Origin: Datnioides undecimradiatus
Lineage: Eukaryota; Chordata; Actinopteri; Lobotiformes; Datnioididae
Direction of reading: 5' to 3'
Assembly (NCBI GenBank): GCA_008933995.1
Contig: WARS01000981.1
Span: 434,001 to 498,000, forward strand
Length of the DNA stretch: 64,000 nt
The notes under the pieces are model-generated. The model searched no databases. It was not told the origin of the DNA and was given only the letters and a program-made list of their open reading frames with translations. Numbering within the stretch: the first letter of the stretch is position 1; every line of letters starts with the position of its first letter. This document shows positions 25,879 to 38,842 of this stretch, piece by piece. The position numbers and the translations under genes were made by a program.

Positions 25879-28800
25879 GTAGGTGCAAGTATTTGTTGCT
25901 GTGTCCTCAGAATTACAAAGTAGAAGTACGTGTTCTGATGACACAAACTTCTTTTGATTAAGAAATGATATGATCAAGAGCTTTATAAATATTGGACTAC
26001 ATTTTCACAAGCAAGTTGTTTTTTTCTTTAATAATGTGCTGTGTCACATGTGTTTCCATGCTATGAAAGTAAAACTCAAATGCAAGAAAGTGAATTTTCT
26101 GGTGGACATGTTTTTGAATATATCTCAGAAAGCAGATTTATTTGCATAACTTTATCTATTGAATGCCATACATTAAGTTTGTGTAATGTTCATGCAATGT
26201 TTATGACAGCCAGTTTTATAAATAATATACAGCAACTTTAAGGTATTTTAGAGATAAATGAACAGTGCAGAAAGTATTTATGTTTGTATGTACATTACAT
26301 AGGCAAAACAATCTGTCAGTACAGGTTTTATTAAGTGTTATTTATCAGCCACAGAGCATCATGAAAAAGGCTCTGCACACCTATTGGTCATTTTTTTTTA
26401 AGTTATCAGTGAAACAACACGGTGCATTTTCCATCCAAAACCCATCGATCTGCATCTGTCAGCTGCCACAAAGTCACACAGTGAAACAAAGCACAAGTCA
26501 AACTAAATCTAATTGATGAGAACCTGATAAACTTTTGCACCAGAGTCCGCGCTGCCATGTTGCCGGATAACTATCCAACGTCTTATTAAAATCCAGAAGC
26601 AGGACAAAGTAACTAGGTGATAATATCGATTCATGTCCACTGAGCTTATGGGGGGAGTTTGATAAAAACCCTTCAATGCAATGTGTCCCTGATGGAGCAG
26701 GAGTTGATAGATGGAGTAGGAAAAAACACATTCTTGTAGGAATGTGGAAGGAATGCGGTAGCGGCCAATCACATCCGCTCCTCTCATCACCTTTAAAATG
26801 CAGCACACAGTAAGAGGAAGAGAGTCCAAGGTGGCTATGCAGTTTTAGTCAAGTAGATGCTAGCAAGATAAATGATGATTAAATGAAATATGTGTTAAAT
26901 ATGTTTTATGTTTACAAAGCAGTGACATTTGTATTAAGACTACTGCATTTAGTGAAAAGTAGCTCAGGAAGGAGGAACAGGACGATAGACAGTGGTTTGG
27001 AAGAGTAGCACTATCACAGGATAAAATGGAAAGCAATTGTTTGTACAATCAAGATAGATGGAGGAGATTTCTGGGTTGACTCTCCAGTAGAAATGTTGTT
27101 TCAAGGAAATCAATAAAGTACACAGCAGGCTACCAGACCTGTACACCAGCAAGGACACAGAGCATGATCTATATTGAACCCCCCCCCAAACCAAGTGTGC
27201 CTGCTCTTTGTTGCGTGTAATTTATTAATGTGTGTAATCTGTTAATTACTGCTCAAAAAGGCTAAGATTCTACAGCCATGCTGGCAGACTGTGAACTAAT
27301 AATTGGTGTAGTGACTCGGTGCAGTCATCCATTGTTCACCTGAAGAATGGTTTGTAAGCTCATTGTGGGTGGCCTCACTTATCGCCATCTAAACAGCACC
27401 TCACTACACCTAACTCATGGCAAATTCAAAAAGGCGGAGCATTGTTGGAGCCACGGCAAGCAGAACAAAGACTGAATGCTAAAGCCAACCTACCTCAAAG
27501 CTACCAAGCTGGCTGAGGCTAACTAGCTAGGCTACATGCTCAAGTTAGACACCTACTTTGCTGTGGTCGACTGTGTAGCTAAGGTTGCTCCCCATCAAGT
27601 CTGGTGCACAAATTGTCACTGGTTCATGTGAAACTAATCACTACCAGAGAGCCGTCAGAAGAGTGTCATACCAAACACCAGATTACAGAACTGTGCATGC
27701 TCTGAAATACAGAAAGATTTATCCGGTGCTGATACACTGCTGATCAGCAGTGCCTGAACTTGTTTGACAATCATCAGAATGGACTGGATGTTCATTTAGT
27801 TCCCCCCTGTATAGCCTTACATTGCCCAACTGTAGTTCACTGTGTGTTTAACCTTTAATTTCCAACCTGGCACATGCACATTTCGCTCATTATCCCCGAA
27901 ATCATAATATTTCAATCTAATTAGCTATGATCATTGTTTTGCACTCTGTGGAGCCATATGAAGTGTGTTCAATCTAAATACATCTTCTCCCTGTTAGCGT
28001 AAAACAGTCACAACCCTCTGTGATTTCAGCCAGTCGATCCCTCAAGTGTGCTATCATCTGTGTGAACACAAGAAGCTGAGTAGAATTTAAATAGTGTATG
28101 ATGCAGTAGCATGTTAAAGCGTGGGACTAGACTCGGCTGAAATTAGTTTGGGGACGACAAACAGCTGCATGTTACAACAGGAACATTTAGGACTAGATCG
28201 AGCATGACAATTTTATTCATACATCTGAACAGTTTATTATTTATAGAGGCCTACAGAGAAAAAAGAATCAGAGGATGGAGAGCTTTTTGCCTCCAGCTCT
28301 AAATGAAATGTCAGCTTCTGTGACTAAAACAATCTGTCTGTATCAGTCCACGCGCCGCCACAAAATCAAGACACACTTAGCAAATGAATCATTTATTGTC
28401 TACGATGTGCCACATCATCCACACATCAGTGCACTAATTGTTTTTCCCAGAAACTGAAAGTAAACACAGTATCAGATGTCTGTCTGTGTGGCAACCTTAG
28501 ATTTGATACGGCTCACCAAAGAGGATAAATGATAGAGCGGCAAACATGGCATTCCAGGTCATCTAATTTAAAGATTGCTGCCCCAGATGAACACAGCTGA
28601 GTGGTCATGACCTCATCTGAACTGAGGGAATTGAAGCTCAATCTAAACGAAACCTTTTCTCTGAGTTTTCGCCAGATTGATTCCTAACATTCTCATGGAA
28701 ATTCAACAACTATGTGCTCACATCCCAATAACAACCGCCAGTTGTGGTTTTAGAATATTTTGGAAAACAGAAAGGCCTAATTGCTAAAGAAGACCTACAG

Positions 28801-29237
28801 CTAGCCGACTGTCCTATAATGAGGGACACACTCTGAACGATTTCTGTTTATGATCCAATCAAAATCTCCTTCCACTAAAAGTGTTTTTTTTATAGTCACT
28901 TCCCCGACGCCTGAGCTTCACAGTGCAGAATGATGAATGTGCAGAGTTTGACACAAACAGGCAGTTTTTATATTCATCAGTTAAAAGAGGAATGTTTCTC
29001 CGTACTCACCTTGAATATCAGTTGAATATGTGTACTGCACAAGGAGCATTCCCAATGTCACTGAACAGTGGCTGCTCTTCCATCACCTAGCATGGCTCTG
29101 CAACAAGAAAGCAGCAGCTGCTAGCTGGAATTGTTGTGAGTAAGCATACCGAGATGTTGTGCAATCACCAGGAGCTACAAGCAAACTTGCAAGCATCGAA
29201 ATCTGTGTCAAACCATGTGGAGGATCATCACCAGCTA

Positions 29238-30055
29238 CAGTGGGGATCGCACGTTTGGGCACCCCTGGGTTCTTCTAAGCAGTTGTCTAGAAAACTGAAA
29301 CTGAAAATAGTTGACGCTCACAAAGTAGGAGAAGGCTATAAGAAGATAGCAATGCGTTTTCAGATGCCAATATCCTCTGTTTGGAATGTAATTAAGAAAT
29401 GGCAGTCATCAGGAACAGTGGAAGTTAAAGCAAGATCTGGAAGACCAAGAAAAATATCAGACAGAACAGCTCGCAGGATTGTGAGAAAAGCACGTCAAAA
29501 CCCACGTTTGACTGCACAATCCCTCCAGAAAGATCTGGCAGACACTGGAGTTGTGGTACACTATTCCACTATAAAGAGATACTTGTACAAATATGGTCTT
29601 CATGGAAGTCATCAGAAGAAAACCTCTTCTACGTCCTCACCACAAAAATCAGCGTTTGAAGTTTGCAAATGAGCATATAGACAAGCCTGATGCATTTTGG
29701 AAACAAGTTCTGAAATCTATGGATAGACCTTAAAAGAGCAGTGCGTGACAGATAGCCCAGAAATCTCAAAGAACTGGAAGACTTTTGTAAGGAAGAATGG
29801 GCGAAGATACCTCAAACAAGAATTGAAAGGGTTGGCTACAAAAAGCGTTTACAAGCTGTGATACTTGCCAAAGGGGGCAGTACAAGGTATTAACTCTGCA
29901 GGGTGCCCAAACTTTTGCAGACGCCATTTTTTTGACATAAGAATGTCTAATCTGTAATTTGATGCCTTTTGGAGATTTTTCCATCTTTCCTTGGCTTCTT
30001 TATGCACATTAATACAAATTTTTGCCTGGGGTGCCCAAACTTTCCCTTCCCACTG
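29238..30055 (+). mobile_element. Internally deleted Tc1-like transposon with both terminal inverted repeats
   Basis: The 818-bp element begins CAGTGGGGATCGCACGTTTG and ends with the inverse (GGTGCCCAAAC...CCCACTG), with TA on both sides (29236-29237 and 30056-30057), the Tc1/mariner target signature. The transposase runs from KQLSRKLKLKIVDAHKVG through the paired-like helix-turn-helix, the GRPRK hook and VVVHYSTIKRYLYKYGL. After a frameshift it reads KFANEHIDKPDAFWKQVL and then breaks before the first catalytic Asp. The frame resumes only at the C-terminus (EWAKIPQTRIERV...LAKGGSTRY, stop near 29891). The whole DDE catalytic core is gone, so the copy is non-autonomous. An internal TGCCCAAACTTTTGC (about 29908) precedes the right end. 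Confidence 0.88.
29280..29893 (+). pseudogene. Broken Tc1-like transposase remnant
   Basis: About 110 residues of the N-terminal DNA-binding region are open, followed by a frameshift near 29.61 kb, stop codons around 29.73 kb, a deletion of the catalytic core and a C-terminal scrap. Full-length relatives are about 340 residues. The codon preceding GSSKQLS is CTG, where relatives usually start with Met, so the start may also be lost. The open frame that begins at 29136 lies outside the left inverted repeat and is not part of the transposase. Confidence 0.8.
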
Positions 30056-30116
30056 TATAAACCAGAGACCTAACAGTCTGAGCACTGGAAAGAGAGAGGT
30101 TGGTGCTTCAGGACAG

Positions 30117-30300
30117 GAGAGCTTGCTGGTTGTTTCATCTGGAATTTGCGGGACTGTGCCCTGTGGGTTTGTCCCCCAGGGTCAGACTGTCAGCTTCGTG
30201 TTCCACTTCACCGTGCTCAGGCATCTGAAGGAGGACATAAGGCACAAACTTCCAGCCGTGGCACGATGGCACTTGGTTGCTCTATCATGACAACATGCAA
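30117..30300 (+). pseudogene. mariner-type transposase fragment
   Basis: The + strand reads LLVVSSGICGTVPCGFVPQG, then QTVSFVFHFTVLRHLKEDIR and HKLP. After a +1 shift it reads LYHDN. This follows mariner transposase order: a FFDxxG-like block (here degenerate), EFVPxGQTVN, a VLRRLRE-like block, RRKRP and the LHHDNAPAH catalytic block. The first catalytic Asp is lost and a frameshift precedes the HDN motif. It starts about 60 bp right of the Tc1 element. It is followed by CATTGTGGGACAAATAAATG, a tail-like text common in fish retroposons. Confidence 0.6.
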
Positions 30301-31127
30301 CAATTTCCCCATTGTGGGACAAATAAATGTTTTCTTATTCTTATGCTTATGTCCATTTAAACACAAGCTTAGTGTGCACACCTACACAATCATCAGTCCC
30401 CATCCCAGTCCCCAGTATTTCTTTCACATTAAAACAAAACTATCATTAATTTGATACTTTAACAAAGAATCCCATGGTCAGTGGATCTACTTTTTCATCA
30501 AGAGAAGGAAGCAAATGACTACATATCAACGGAACATGGCCCACTCTGCTAATGACCTATAAGTAATCACTGCACATTGGCTATGGCAGTTACTTTGCTT
30601 ACACTTGCTGTAGTTGGCGGGGATGAATTACCTCCGATGATGCATTTTTACTTCTTTTGATTCAGTCGGACACTTGAAAACGTCATCTACAACAGTTGCA
30701 GCATGTCAATAGAAAAACCTCACACTGTAGGTTCTGTAGGAACGTTACTGACCAGCAGCTTATTGGCTCGCTCAGTGTGTTTTCCCCTGACCAGGTTCCT
30801 GAGTGCGAATATGATTTTTGTCTGACTGCTTTCATCAGATCAATGCTGGACAAAAGAAAGTGCTGTAGTTGTTATGTTGGTTGTCAGTTGCTTTCATTCG
30901 TCAGAGAACAGACAACGAGCATGTTCACAGAGATCACGTATTTCTCTTTGCGAGTCAGTACAAAGCCCGGGCTCAGCCACAGCGCTCGTTTGACCCGTCC
31001 TGTATAATTTACGGGAGAGACGGATTAATAGAGGGCCTCCTGGAAAGCCACTGAGCTGCAGATCAGCTAAGAGACTACAGTGCCAACAAATCTCCGGCAC
31101 TCAGATGGTTCCAAATAGGGCGGGTTG

Positions 31128-31132
<5 letters not shown>

Positions 31133-31184
<52 letters not shown>
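31133..31184 (+). repeat. Long (CA)n microsatellite
   Basis: 26 uninterrupted CA units, the longest CA tract in the window, followed by imperfect CA-rich sequence to about 31205. Confidence 0.97.
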
Positions 31185-31190
<6 letters not shown>

Positions 31191-33807
31191 TACACACCCA
31201 CTCAAACACTGACAACACAGTCATCCAGCAGAGGCCTAGTCCTGGTTGTCCTGCTAAGGGCCTGGCAGATGGAAATGCTGTGCCTGTTAAAGGATCAGGC
31301 CGTGGGCTACAGATCAGAACTAACATATGGGACTAGCAGTTTATAGTTTCAACACTGGCTCAACTCATGTATGTGTGTGTATCAGTGTGTGCATGACGTG
31401 CTGTAGTGGTTGTTTGTGTTATCTTAAATTAAGAGTAAATTGGAGGGAATTGAGGATAAATGCATGTGTGTTTGTGGGTGTGTGTACATCCATGGTCAGG
31501 GGACAGTGGTTGGAGGTGATGATGAACCAGTGTTGCCTCACAGGCGAACATGTATATCTGGCAGTCTGGGTAATATTCAGAGACTGGTGTTGAGGGGTTT
31601 CAGATCACAGGGATGCCAGAGAGAGGGTCCTGTTGTGCTTCTAGGACTCCTGGCGATCATCTGAATTGAAGCAGGTAACCCTGTTTGAACGTGGAACTAT
31701 AACACACAGGATGAAACAACTCTGAACTTTGTACTCGTCATAGGTCGTGGTCATGTGAGCAACATGCACAAAGAAGCAAATAGCGGGTATATGTGTGTTT
31801 GGTGAATACATTTCATTTGCCTCAAACCTTAGAAAGCACGTCTAGGATGTCTAGATCGTACTCTTCATATCAGATGCACCCAGTGGTTCCCTCCACGAGC
31901 GGGCACGTGGTGACAGTGGCGAGGAAAAACTTCTTTTTAACAGGCAGAAACCTTGAGCAGAGCCTGACTGCAGGTGGGCGGCCATCTGCCTGTTCTACAG
32001 TACACAGCCACAGGGATGAATCTCACTGAACACATTTTATATTTAAACAGCATCTCAAACAAACCATTACTCACTGTCGGGATTTTAAACAGCTATACAT
32101 CTAGTTCTCCACAGTGCTCTGTGAAGTTAACATTGTCCTCGTTATTTTGCAAAAGTACATTCAGGAAAATAAGCCAGTCATTTCTTTAATAGACAATTGT
32201 GATCACAATTGTTGATGTGTCAAACAAAAGTCGGTGGCAAAACGAGAACTTCTAGCCGACACACACTGACAGGGCACAGGGCACAAGATGGAGTCAGATT
32301 TGTGAACGAAGATCTCATCAGGGTTTCATCCTGACAGAAGACACTTGAAACAACGAAGTGTAAACTGAACCCAGCGGTACCTGAACATCTGTTCCACTTT
32401 CTCCACCGACTCCGCCGACTCCTTGGCCTCGAACTCAGAGGGCACTTCAGCCATTTCTTCATTCGATCAATCTCTTCGTCTCCAGTTGTCTGCTCCGTCT
32501 GGGTATTTGTGGGTTGTTGTGGCACCCCTCCTCCCTTTTGACCCTTCCCACTAAGTCTTGAGCACAAGCTTTTAAATCTTTTCATTCTGTTTTTAACCCT
32601 CAGTAGCCTCAGTAGTACTCTTCCAGTCAGCTGAAAGGTCTCTTTGGCGTTCGGTCCATTGATTCTCGTTCCCACTCCAGCAGAGTGTCACTGACATTTG
32701 TTTGGGCCACCTTCCGTCCGTCTCCTGATCCCTCTCTGAGCTCCACATGTCCCTGCCCCCATAAATTCTAAAGCAATTGGACTTTTAAGTGTTTTCCTGT
32801 ACATATAAACCTTTATGTTCTGATTGAAAGAATTAAATCCACACATTATTAAAGTCCTCGTCTTGTCCTTCATGTTGTTTCTGGAGAATGAGCCACTTTC
32901 AAATTGGATCTTTCCCACACAGTGGGCCAGTCCTCCTGAACACTGCTTATGTGTAGTACATCCTATTTTGGGTGGACTGCCACATACACTCACACACTGA
33001 ACCGCTGAGTGGTGCTCACACATAAATCCAACCACCTAGTGTGCACTAAGTAGCTGAAAGTGGATGAAGGTAGAAAAGGCTGTTTTGAGCTTCTAGACCA
33101 AACTCAGCATGGTTATGGATACAGTTATGATCACAGTTAGGAAATGACTGCACATCAAGTGTCGTGGTATAAATATATCCAGGCGTGCGAGGAGGATGAT
33201 CCATCTGGCGCAGCAAGGATCACTCAATAAGTTCTCATAATCCTTCACTGAGTGCAAAATAAGTCTGTGATATGTCTCTGGGGGCTTCCATGACTCTGCC
33301 GTCCACACAGAGTGGATGCGCTGGTGTTAATCCCTGTGTGTCTACACAGTATGTGTTCGTGGACTTAAATACCCCACATGACCCCTGCCCGGTGCATTAA
33401 CTTATTCCTGTGTTGTGTCTGTAGTGGATGTGGCGTGGCTGAGTGGGTGGAGAGGTAATATCTGTGGGATGCCCTTGTGAATGTCACACTGGTTCATGCA
33501 GCCCGTGCGGACAGTACAGTCATCAAGACTGCAGGATAGTGAGGACACTGCACGCAGATCAGCTACATGCGGTTGATCATGCTTTCCCCATTTTTAAATA
33601 GTAATTAGTTTGTTTAGTTTTAATTTTAAAGAAAAATGTATTTCAGATTTCACAACAAGAATGTATTTCTGTCTAAGCAAAAATATGATGTATTTAGTAT
33701 TCAGTTCCTTTCTGGCAAAATTACATTTGGCATCATCTGTGGTGAGGAAGGATACCAGTCTTACTCGCTTTGTCATTTTAAAGACCCTTTGTGTTTTCCC
33801 CCAACAG

Positions 33808-33949
33808 GCCCCCCGTTTATTGTGTCACCCCCAGAGAACATTACCGTGAACATCTCGCAGGACGCCTTCTTCACCTGCCAGGCGGAGGCCTACCCTCGCA
33901 ACCTGACCTACACCTGGTTCTGGGAGGAGGACAATGTCTTCTTCAAGAA
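33808..33949 (+). CDS. igsf9b: igsf9b exon: first half of Ig3
   Basis: Acceptor CCAACAG and donor AAGAA|GTAAAG bound 142 nt, phase 1 in and phase 2 out. It encodes (G)PPFIVSPPENITVNISQDA, FFTCQAEAYPRNLTYTWFWE and EDNVFFK(N). FFTC is the B-strand cysteine and YTWFW the C-strand tryptophan. Three potential N-glycosylation sequons are visible: NIT, NIS and NLT. The split codon AA|C restores Asn at the junction with 38843. PPFIVSPPENITVNISQDA is close to identical across IGSF9B proteins. Confidence 0.96.
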
Positions 33950-35620
33950 GTAAAGTTATGATCGGGTTCATTATTGTGCATCATTATCACCTCACCTGCC
34001 TGCAGCTCCTGTCGTGCTGTGACGTGGTTTCTGTGATGGAAGGCATCAATATGACCTCTATTGCTGAAAGAAACGGATACAGGCATTTGCAATTATCTTT
34101 AGTTAGCAGGAGTTACACTAGTTCTTTAGCGGCATTTAGCTAGTAATTAAGCTATTGTTACATTTTTACCATATTCAGCTTGTATTAGCAGTAGCCTTGT
34201 TAACGTAACTTCATGACTTTAGTGTATTTCTCAATAATTTCTGGTCATTACATGTCGTCTACACGCTGTTTCAGCTTGGTGATTGGGTTTTGAGAGTGGA
34301 TAATGAACTCACACAAATAAACCTAGAATATAAAACCAGCATTAAAACAGACAGCAGCAGTAAGAGACCCTGAAAGACTGGAATCATGTATCTGTTGCTT
34401 TGAGTGGGAACAGAACAGATACACGCTCCCCACTGTGGAGAGAAAACATACCTCCTCTGTTCATTCTGTCATTCTCTGAATCACGGTCAGCAGCAGCTCT
34501 GGTCCATGTGTCTGCACTGCAGTCATGTGGAGTAAGACAATGCAGTGGAGCCCCTTCAGACGCTTTAAGTTAATGTTCTGGTAATGCAGCGTGTCGATCT
34601 CGTATCTAAATGAGTCGATTTCAGATCAAAGGCGTGACAGAAACCCTGCTCGGGTGAGCTCACTTCAGTTTTATAAAACCTTAAACATGGCAAAAATGAG
34701 AATGAATTGTCATCAGATAATTCTAAAAGCAGCAGAACAAGGTTAAATACAATGAGATTAACTTCATGTCTTCGCCTTATTAAGATTACTGTTATACATT
34801 TAGAACTTAATTATCATCTCTTTGCTCTATAACAGTGAAATCACTTTAATAAATATTTTATGTTTTACAGTTTTTCCAGATCACTTGGTCTATTAAACAT
34901 CATTTTCCCCCTCATGGTGTGGTCTGCACACCCTTGTACAGCCGCAGTAATAATGAGACCAGCAGCCACTCCAAAGTTCATCTAGTCCAACTGCACGGGT
35001 GACCAAATGAATGTGAAGAGAGGGAGAGTGTCCCTAACAATGATCAATAATTAACAGCAAAAAAAAAAAAATGTTTTAAAATCCATCAGTGATGGGACAG
35101 AACACACTCTTCCTCCTCCAGGACATTAGACTTTTCAACTTGCTGTTTTCAAGCAGCGACGCCACTTCCTCTCAGACGGGATGCTCCAAATGTCACGCAA
35201 GCACACAGCTCTCCCTGCATCAGTCAGGTCGAGTCTGAATAAAACGATAAGTCACCTATATGCAGAATAACTTTAAAAAAAAAAAAAAAGCTAAGTTATA
35301 GATTTCATATCCAAAAAGATAAAAGTGTGTATATACAGCATACGCAGTGTTTGTTCCTGCACAAGCATCAACACTAGGGTCAGTTCATCGCCTTAGAAAA
35401 GTGTGAGAAGCAGAGAAAAGATTGATCTGAGCAAAGTCAGGATGATGGCTTTCTAGACTGACTGACAGTCAAACATCTCCCGAGGGTCCACGTTATTAAC
35501 TTATTAACTTTGAAGTGAATCAACTTCATAATGGAAAGCTTATCACTAATGTTGGACGATGGATCTTCAGAAATGTCCATCAGTCTGCACGTCTCTCTCT
35601 GTTGCCACGAGCCATGACAT

Positions 35621-35664
<44 letters not shown>

Positions 35665-38600
35665 GGGAGCTCTTCAGACCGCGGCAATGCACTTGTCCAT
35701 TCTGCTTACCCACAAAGCGCCCCACAGCCACCAAAGCTTGAAGTTAAGCTTAGGTTCACGATGCACATTCACAATGCATCATATTACATCAACTTGTGCT
35801 TCGGTGCACTGTCTCTGAAGCAGACGGAGCTGACAGGGACGAGCCCAGCTCATGCATACGTGCAATATAGCTGCACAAAGGGGAGCTTTCCTATTTCTTA
35901 CCCGTGTTGCCGTTTCATGCCAGCTGAGATATTATTAAATTATAATATAAGGTAAAAAATAGCACATGGAATTTACAGGATATTCAGAAATACAATGTCT
36001 ACCAATGTAATGCATGTATTATATCTTTATTTTCCAGAGCTGAAAATGTAGCCAAAAAAAGATAGAAAAATTAAATTTTGTTAAAAAGAACAAAGAAGCT
36101 CTTGAGTAATGAAATCATTTGTGGCGGTGCTGCCGCTCACACACGAGTCCTGTTTGTTTTCTGCGGTTTTAGCCTCTTTCCCAACTTTTATTGGTCTCAT
36201 TCTTGTTGCTGAGGAGCAAACTGGGAATAGGGCTGAGCATAAAACCAAGTTTCCTCGTGTGTCCACTCATCAGTGAAATATCAGTGAAAAGAAAGAATGA
36301 AACGTTTAGCTGACTCTCAGAAAGCAGGAGAAGCCTGCACAGGTATATATAACACAGGTTCTCACTTAAACATGACGGATGGTGGATGAATATTTAAGCA
36401 TGGACTCCTTGTTCCCTCCCGCAGTCACGAGCACTTTCCTGCAGATATCACTCTGCAGTTTCGGTGACTTCGTTAAAGTGCATTTACGCTTTGGAACATT
36501 TAAGTTAAGACAGTCCACCATGTTCAGTCAGACAGTCTTATTAACAACTGTGACGCCGACATCGCCTGTGTTTGTATGTCATTCTGTGCAGAGGCCTGTG
36601 GCGTCTGAGAGGAATGGGATGCGTTTCGGTTTTCCTGCAGAACCTCTGTCCTGTGGCAGGGAGACCCGGCAAATATTAGCATATTCCTGGAGCTCAGTAA
36701 TTAATTCTTAATGCTTATCAGTCTGTGTGAGTGGAGGTGGAGAGCACATACAACTACTGGGATGAATCAGCTCACTACCATGTGTACCGTGGGACAAATG
36801 ACACAAAGCTCGAGCAATCAGTAAAGCCATCAGAGTGTATTTAATACTGCTGGCACAGACAGTGGATCAGTTCGGCAGTTAAAGGGTTTGGTCAGTTTGA
36901 CCCGTGGCCACAGGCTTCGAGTTCTTTGTGAGCTTTCCTTCTCACAAAATCCGTAACACAGCCGCTTTTCTATATTCTGGACTGGTATTTTTAAAGGAAG
37001 GGGACAGGAAAATGAATGGTTTGTAGTCTCAGTGAGTCCAGACATCTGTTTCCCCCTCATGTTTCAGTCAGAGCAGCATTAGCAGCATTTAGCCTTCTGA
37101 AACACACAGCCTTTGCTTTTAAGGCCCTCATATTCTCCGTTCAGTCAGCAGAAATACTGCCTCGCTGGAGATATCCAGCAAAAATGACACAACAACAATG
37201 GCTGTCAATTTGTCTCTGTCGAGGATGATGTCATTTCTTCTCCCTCGCCTCGCTCCCAAGATTCATTTATCCCACCGGTGCTCTTTGCACTCTGACAGTC
37301 GGGTTCGAAGCAGCCAATGGAAGCAGAGAATGGAGAGGGGAAGCCAGATATCTGTTTCCTCTGCTGCTGCAAGTGACTGATCACCAGCGAGCTCCTCAGC
37401 TCCTTCTGTCTGATATACTTAAAGATGGATGCACCATCTTCTGTAAACCAAACAACAGCCGTAGCACTGTTATGTTGTATTTTAAAGGGGCATTCCACTG
37501 ATGTTACACATAAAGGTCTCATAAAGGGAAACGTTGAGTGTTTCTTAACACATTCTGATTGGCTTAGCTTAGCTTCACTGGTCAGGATCAGGTAAAAACA
37601 CCTTTTGCTGTTTTGTTATAATATTATTATGTTCAGTGTACTTGTCATAGAGACGATAATGAGCAGTGATGTAACTAGGGTTACCCCAGTTTCAGGTTTA
37701 ACAGAAATCCTGTATTTCAGAATTTGAACAATATGGGGCATTTTCAAACTAAAGACCTCATCACATTGTGCTCTGCAAAACTTCATAATCAGGATACCTC
37801 CATCTCAACCTGACAGAGATACAATATTACATCACTTTCATATTGGAAGTCAAATTATTTAGATTCTGTTTTGTGTTTGTTTGTTCTTTTCTGTGCATCA
37901 CCCACTGGCTGCTAAAACGACTTGACTCCAACATAACAGTGAGATTAAGCGTCTCACGAGGTACAAATAAATCATCTGTGTAGGATGAGGTGCAATAGAA
38001 AATACACATTTGGTATTGTAATATTCTAAATGCAAAACTTAAATGAGGTCATCACAGCCTGAAAATTCTTTTTTTGTGTTGACACAAAGCCACAAACAAA
38101 GGTCCAGAGGTAATGACTGTGACTTCAGTGCAGCTCCTCAGAGGCGCACAATAGCAGGGCACCTTTCAGATGAGAAGAATGAGGGTGCGAATGCGCTGCT
38201 GAGGAATTGCCAGGCGCTGTGCGCGACACTAAGTCAAGCATGAACCAAGATCTCTGTGATCCCCTTCATCTCCTCCAACACAAAGCCGACAATCCGAATG
38301 GTTTGCGAAGGTTTTAAAAGTCTGAAAACTCTACATCTGGTAAAGTTGTCTCTGCGGTCTGATTCAGTAGATCCATCAAACCTCTCACTGGTATGTTCTG
38401 ATGATGATGTGTTATAGCCAGTAACCAATAAGCAGGGGAATACACGTTCCTGTAGACTTACAGCTCCTCTGCAACCGGCCGCTCTGCTGTGAATCACGAA
38501 TCAAGCTGTGTGCGCCACATCGTTTACGTGACTGACAGAGCTACACATCCACAGGGATGTGAGCAGAAAGGGCAACAAACATGCTGTCGTCATCTCCACA

Positions 38601-38842
38601 GAAGTCTTGCATCGCACGTTCAGTGACAGCATACATGTGCTTTTATCCGTATGTGATCTGAATTAAGGGTGGCTGTTACGCTGTGTTTCACTGTATGGCA
38701 TGAATCTTATTTTGAGATTCGACTGATGTCACTCATATCCCAGTCTTTTCTCTACACACTGGTGTAGAGATGATGATGTTACACATTTGCCGACTGATTT
38801 CAATCCCAACGCTAACGTTTCCCCTCCCTTTTGTTTTCACAG
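33950..38842 (+). other. Intron splitting Ig3
   Basis: 4.89 kb. It carries a (CTG)n tract (35623-35663) and poly-A runs near 35060 and 35275. No exon or transposon was recognised. Confidence 0.85.
35623..35663 (+). repeat. (CTG)n trinucleotide repeat, intronic
   Basis: About 13.7 uninterrupted CTG units on the sense strand of igsf9b. The tract lies inside a 146-codon open frame (35515-35955), where it encodes a run of Leu. CTG tracts are prone to length variation. Confidence 0.97.

Larger units (their letters stand above)
25879..33807 (+). other. Intron between the Ig2 and Ig3 exons
   Basis: 7.93 kb. It contains the deleted Tc1 element (29238-30055), a mariner remnant (about 30117-30300) and a long CA repeat (31133-31184). 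A minus-strand ORF at 32220-32675 is discussed under findings. No host exon was recognised. Confidence 0.85.

Noticed and set aside
29136-29237. Upstream ATG and about 34 codons in frame with the Tc1 transposase
   Set aside because: They lie outside the left inverted repeat and TA target site, so they are flanking host sequence fused to the frame by chance.
30696-31007. A 103-codon Cys-containing open frame near 30.7-31.0 kb
   Set aside because: No recognisable motif, no signal peptide and no flanking splice logic; best treated as chance.
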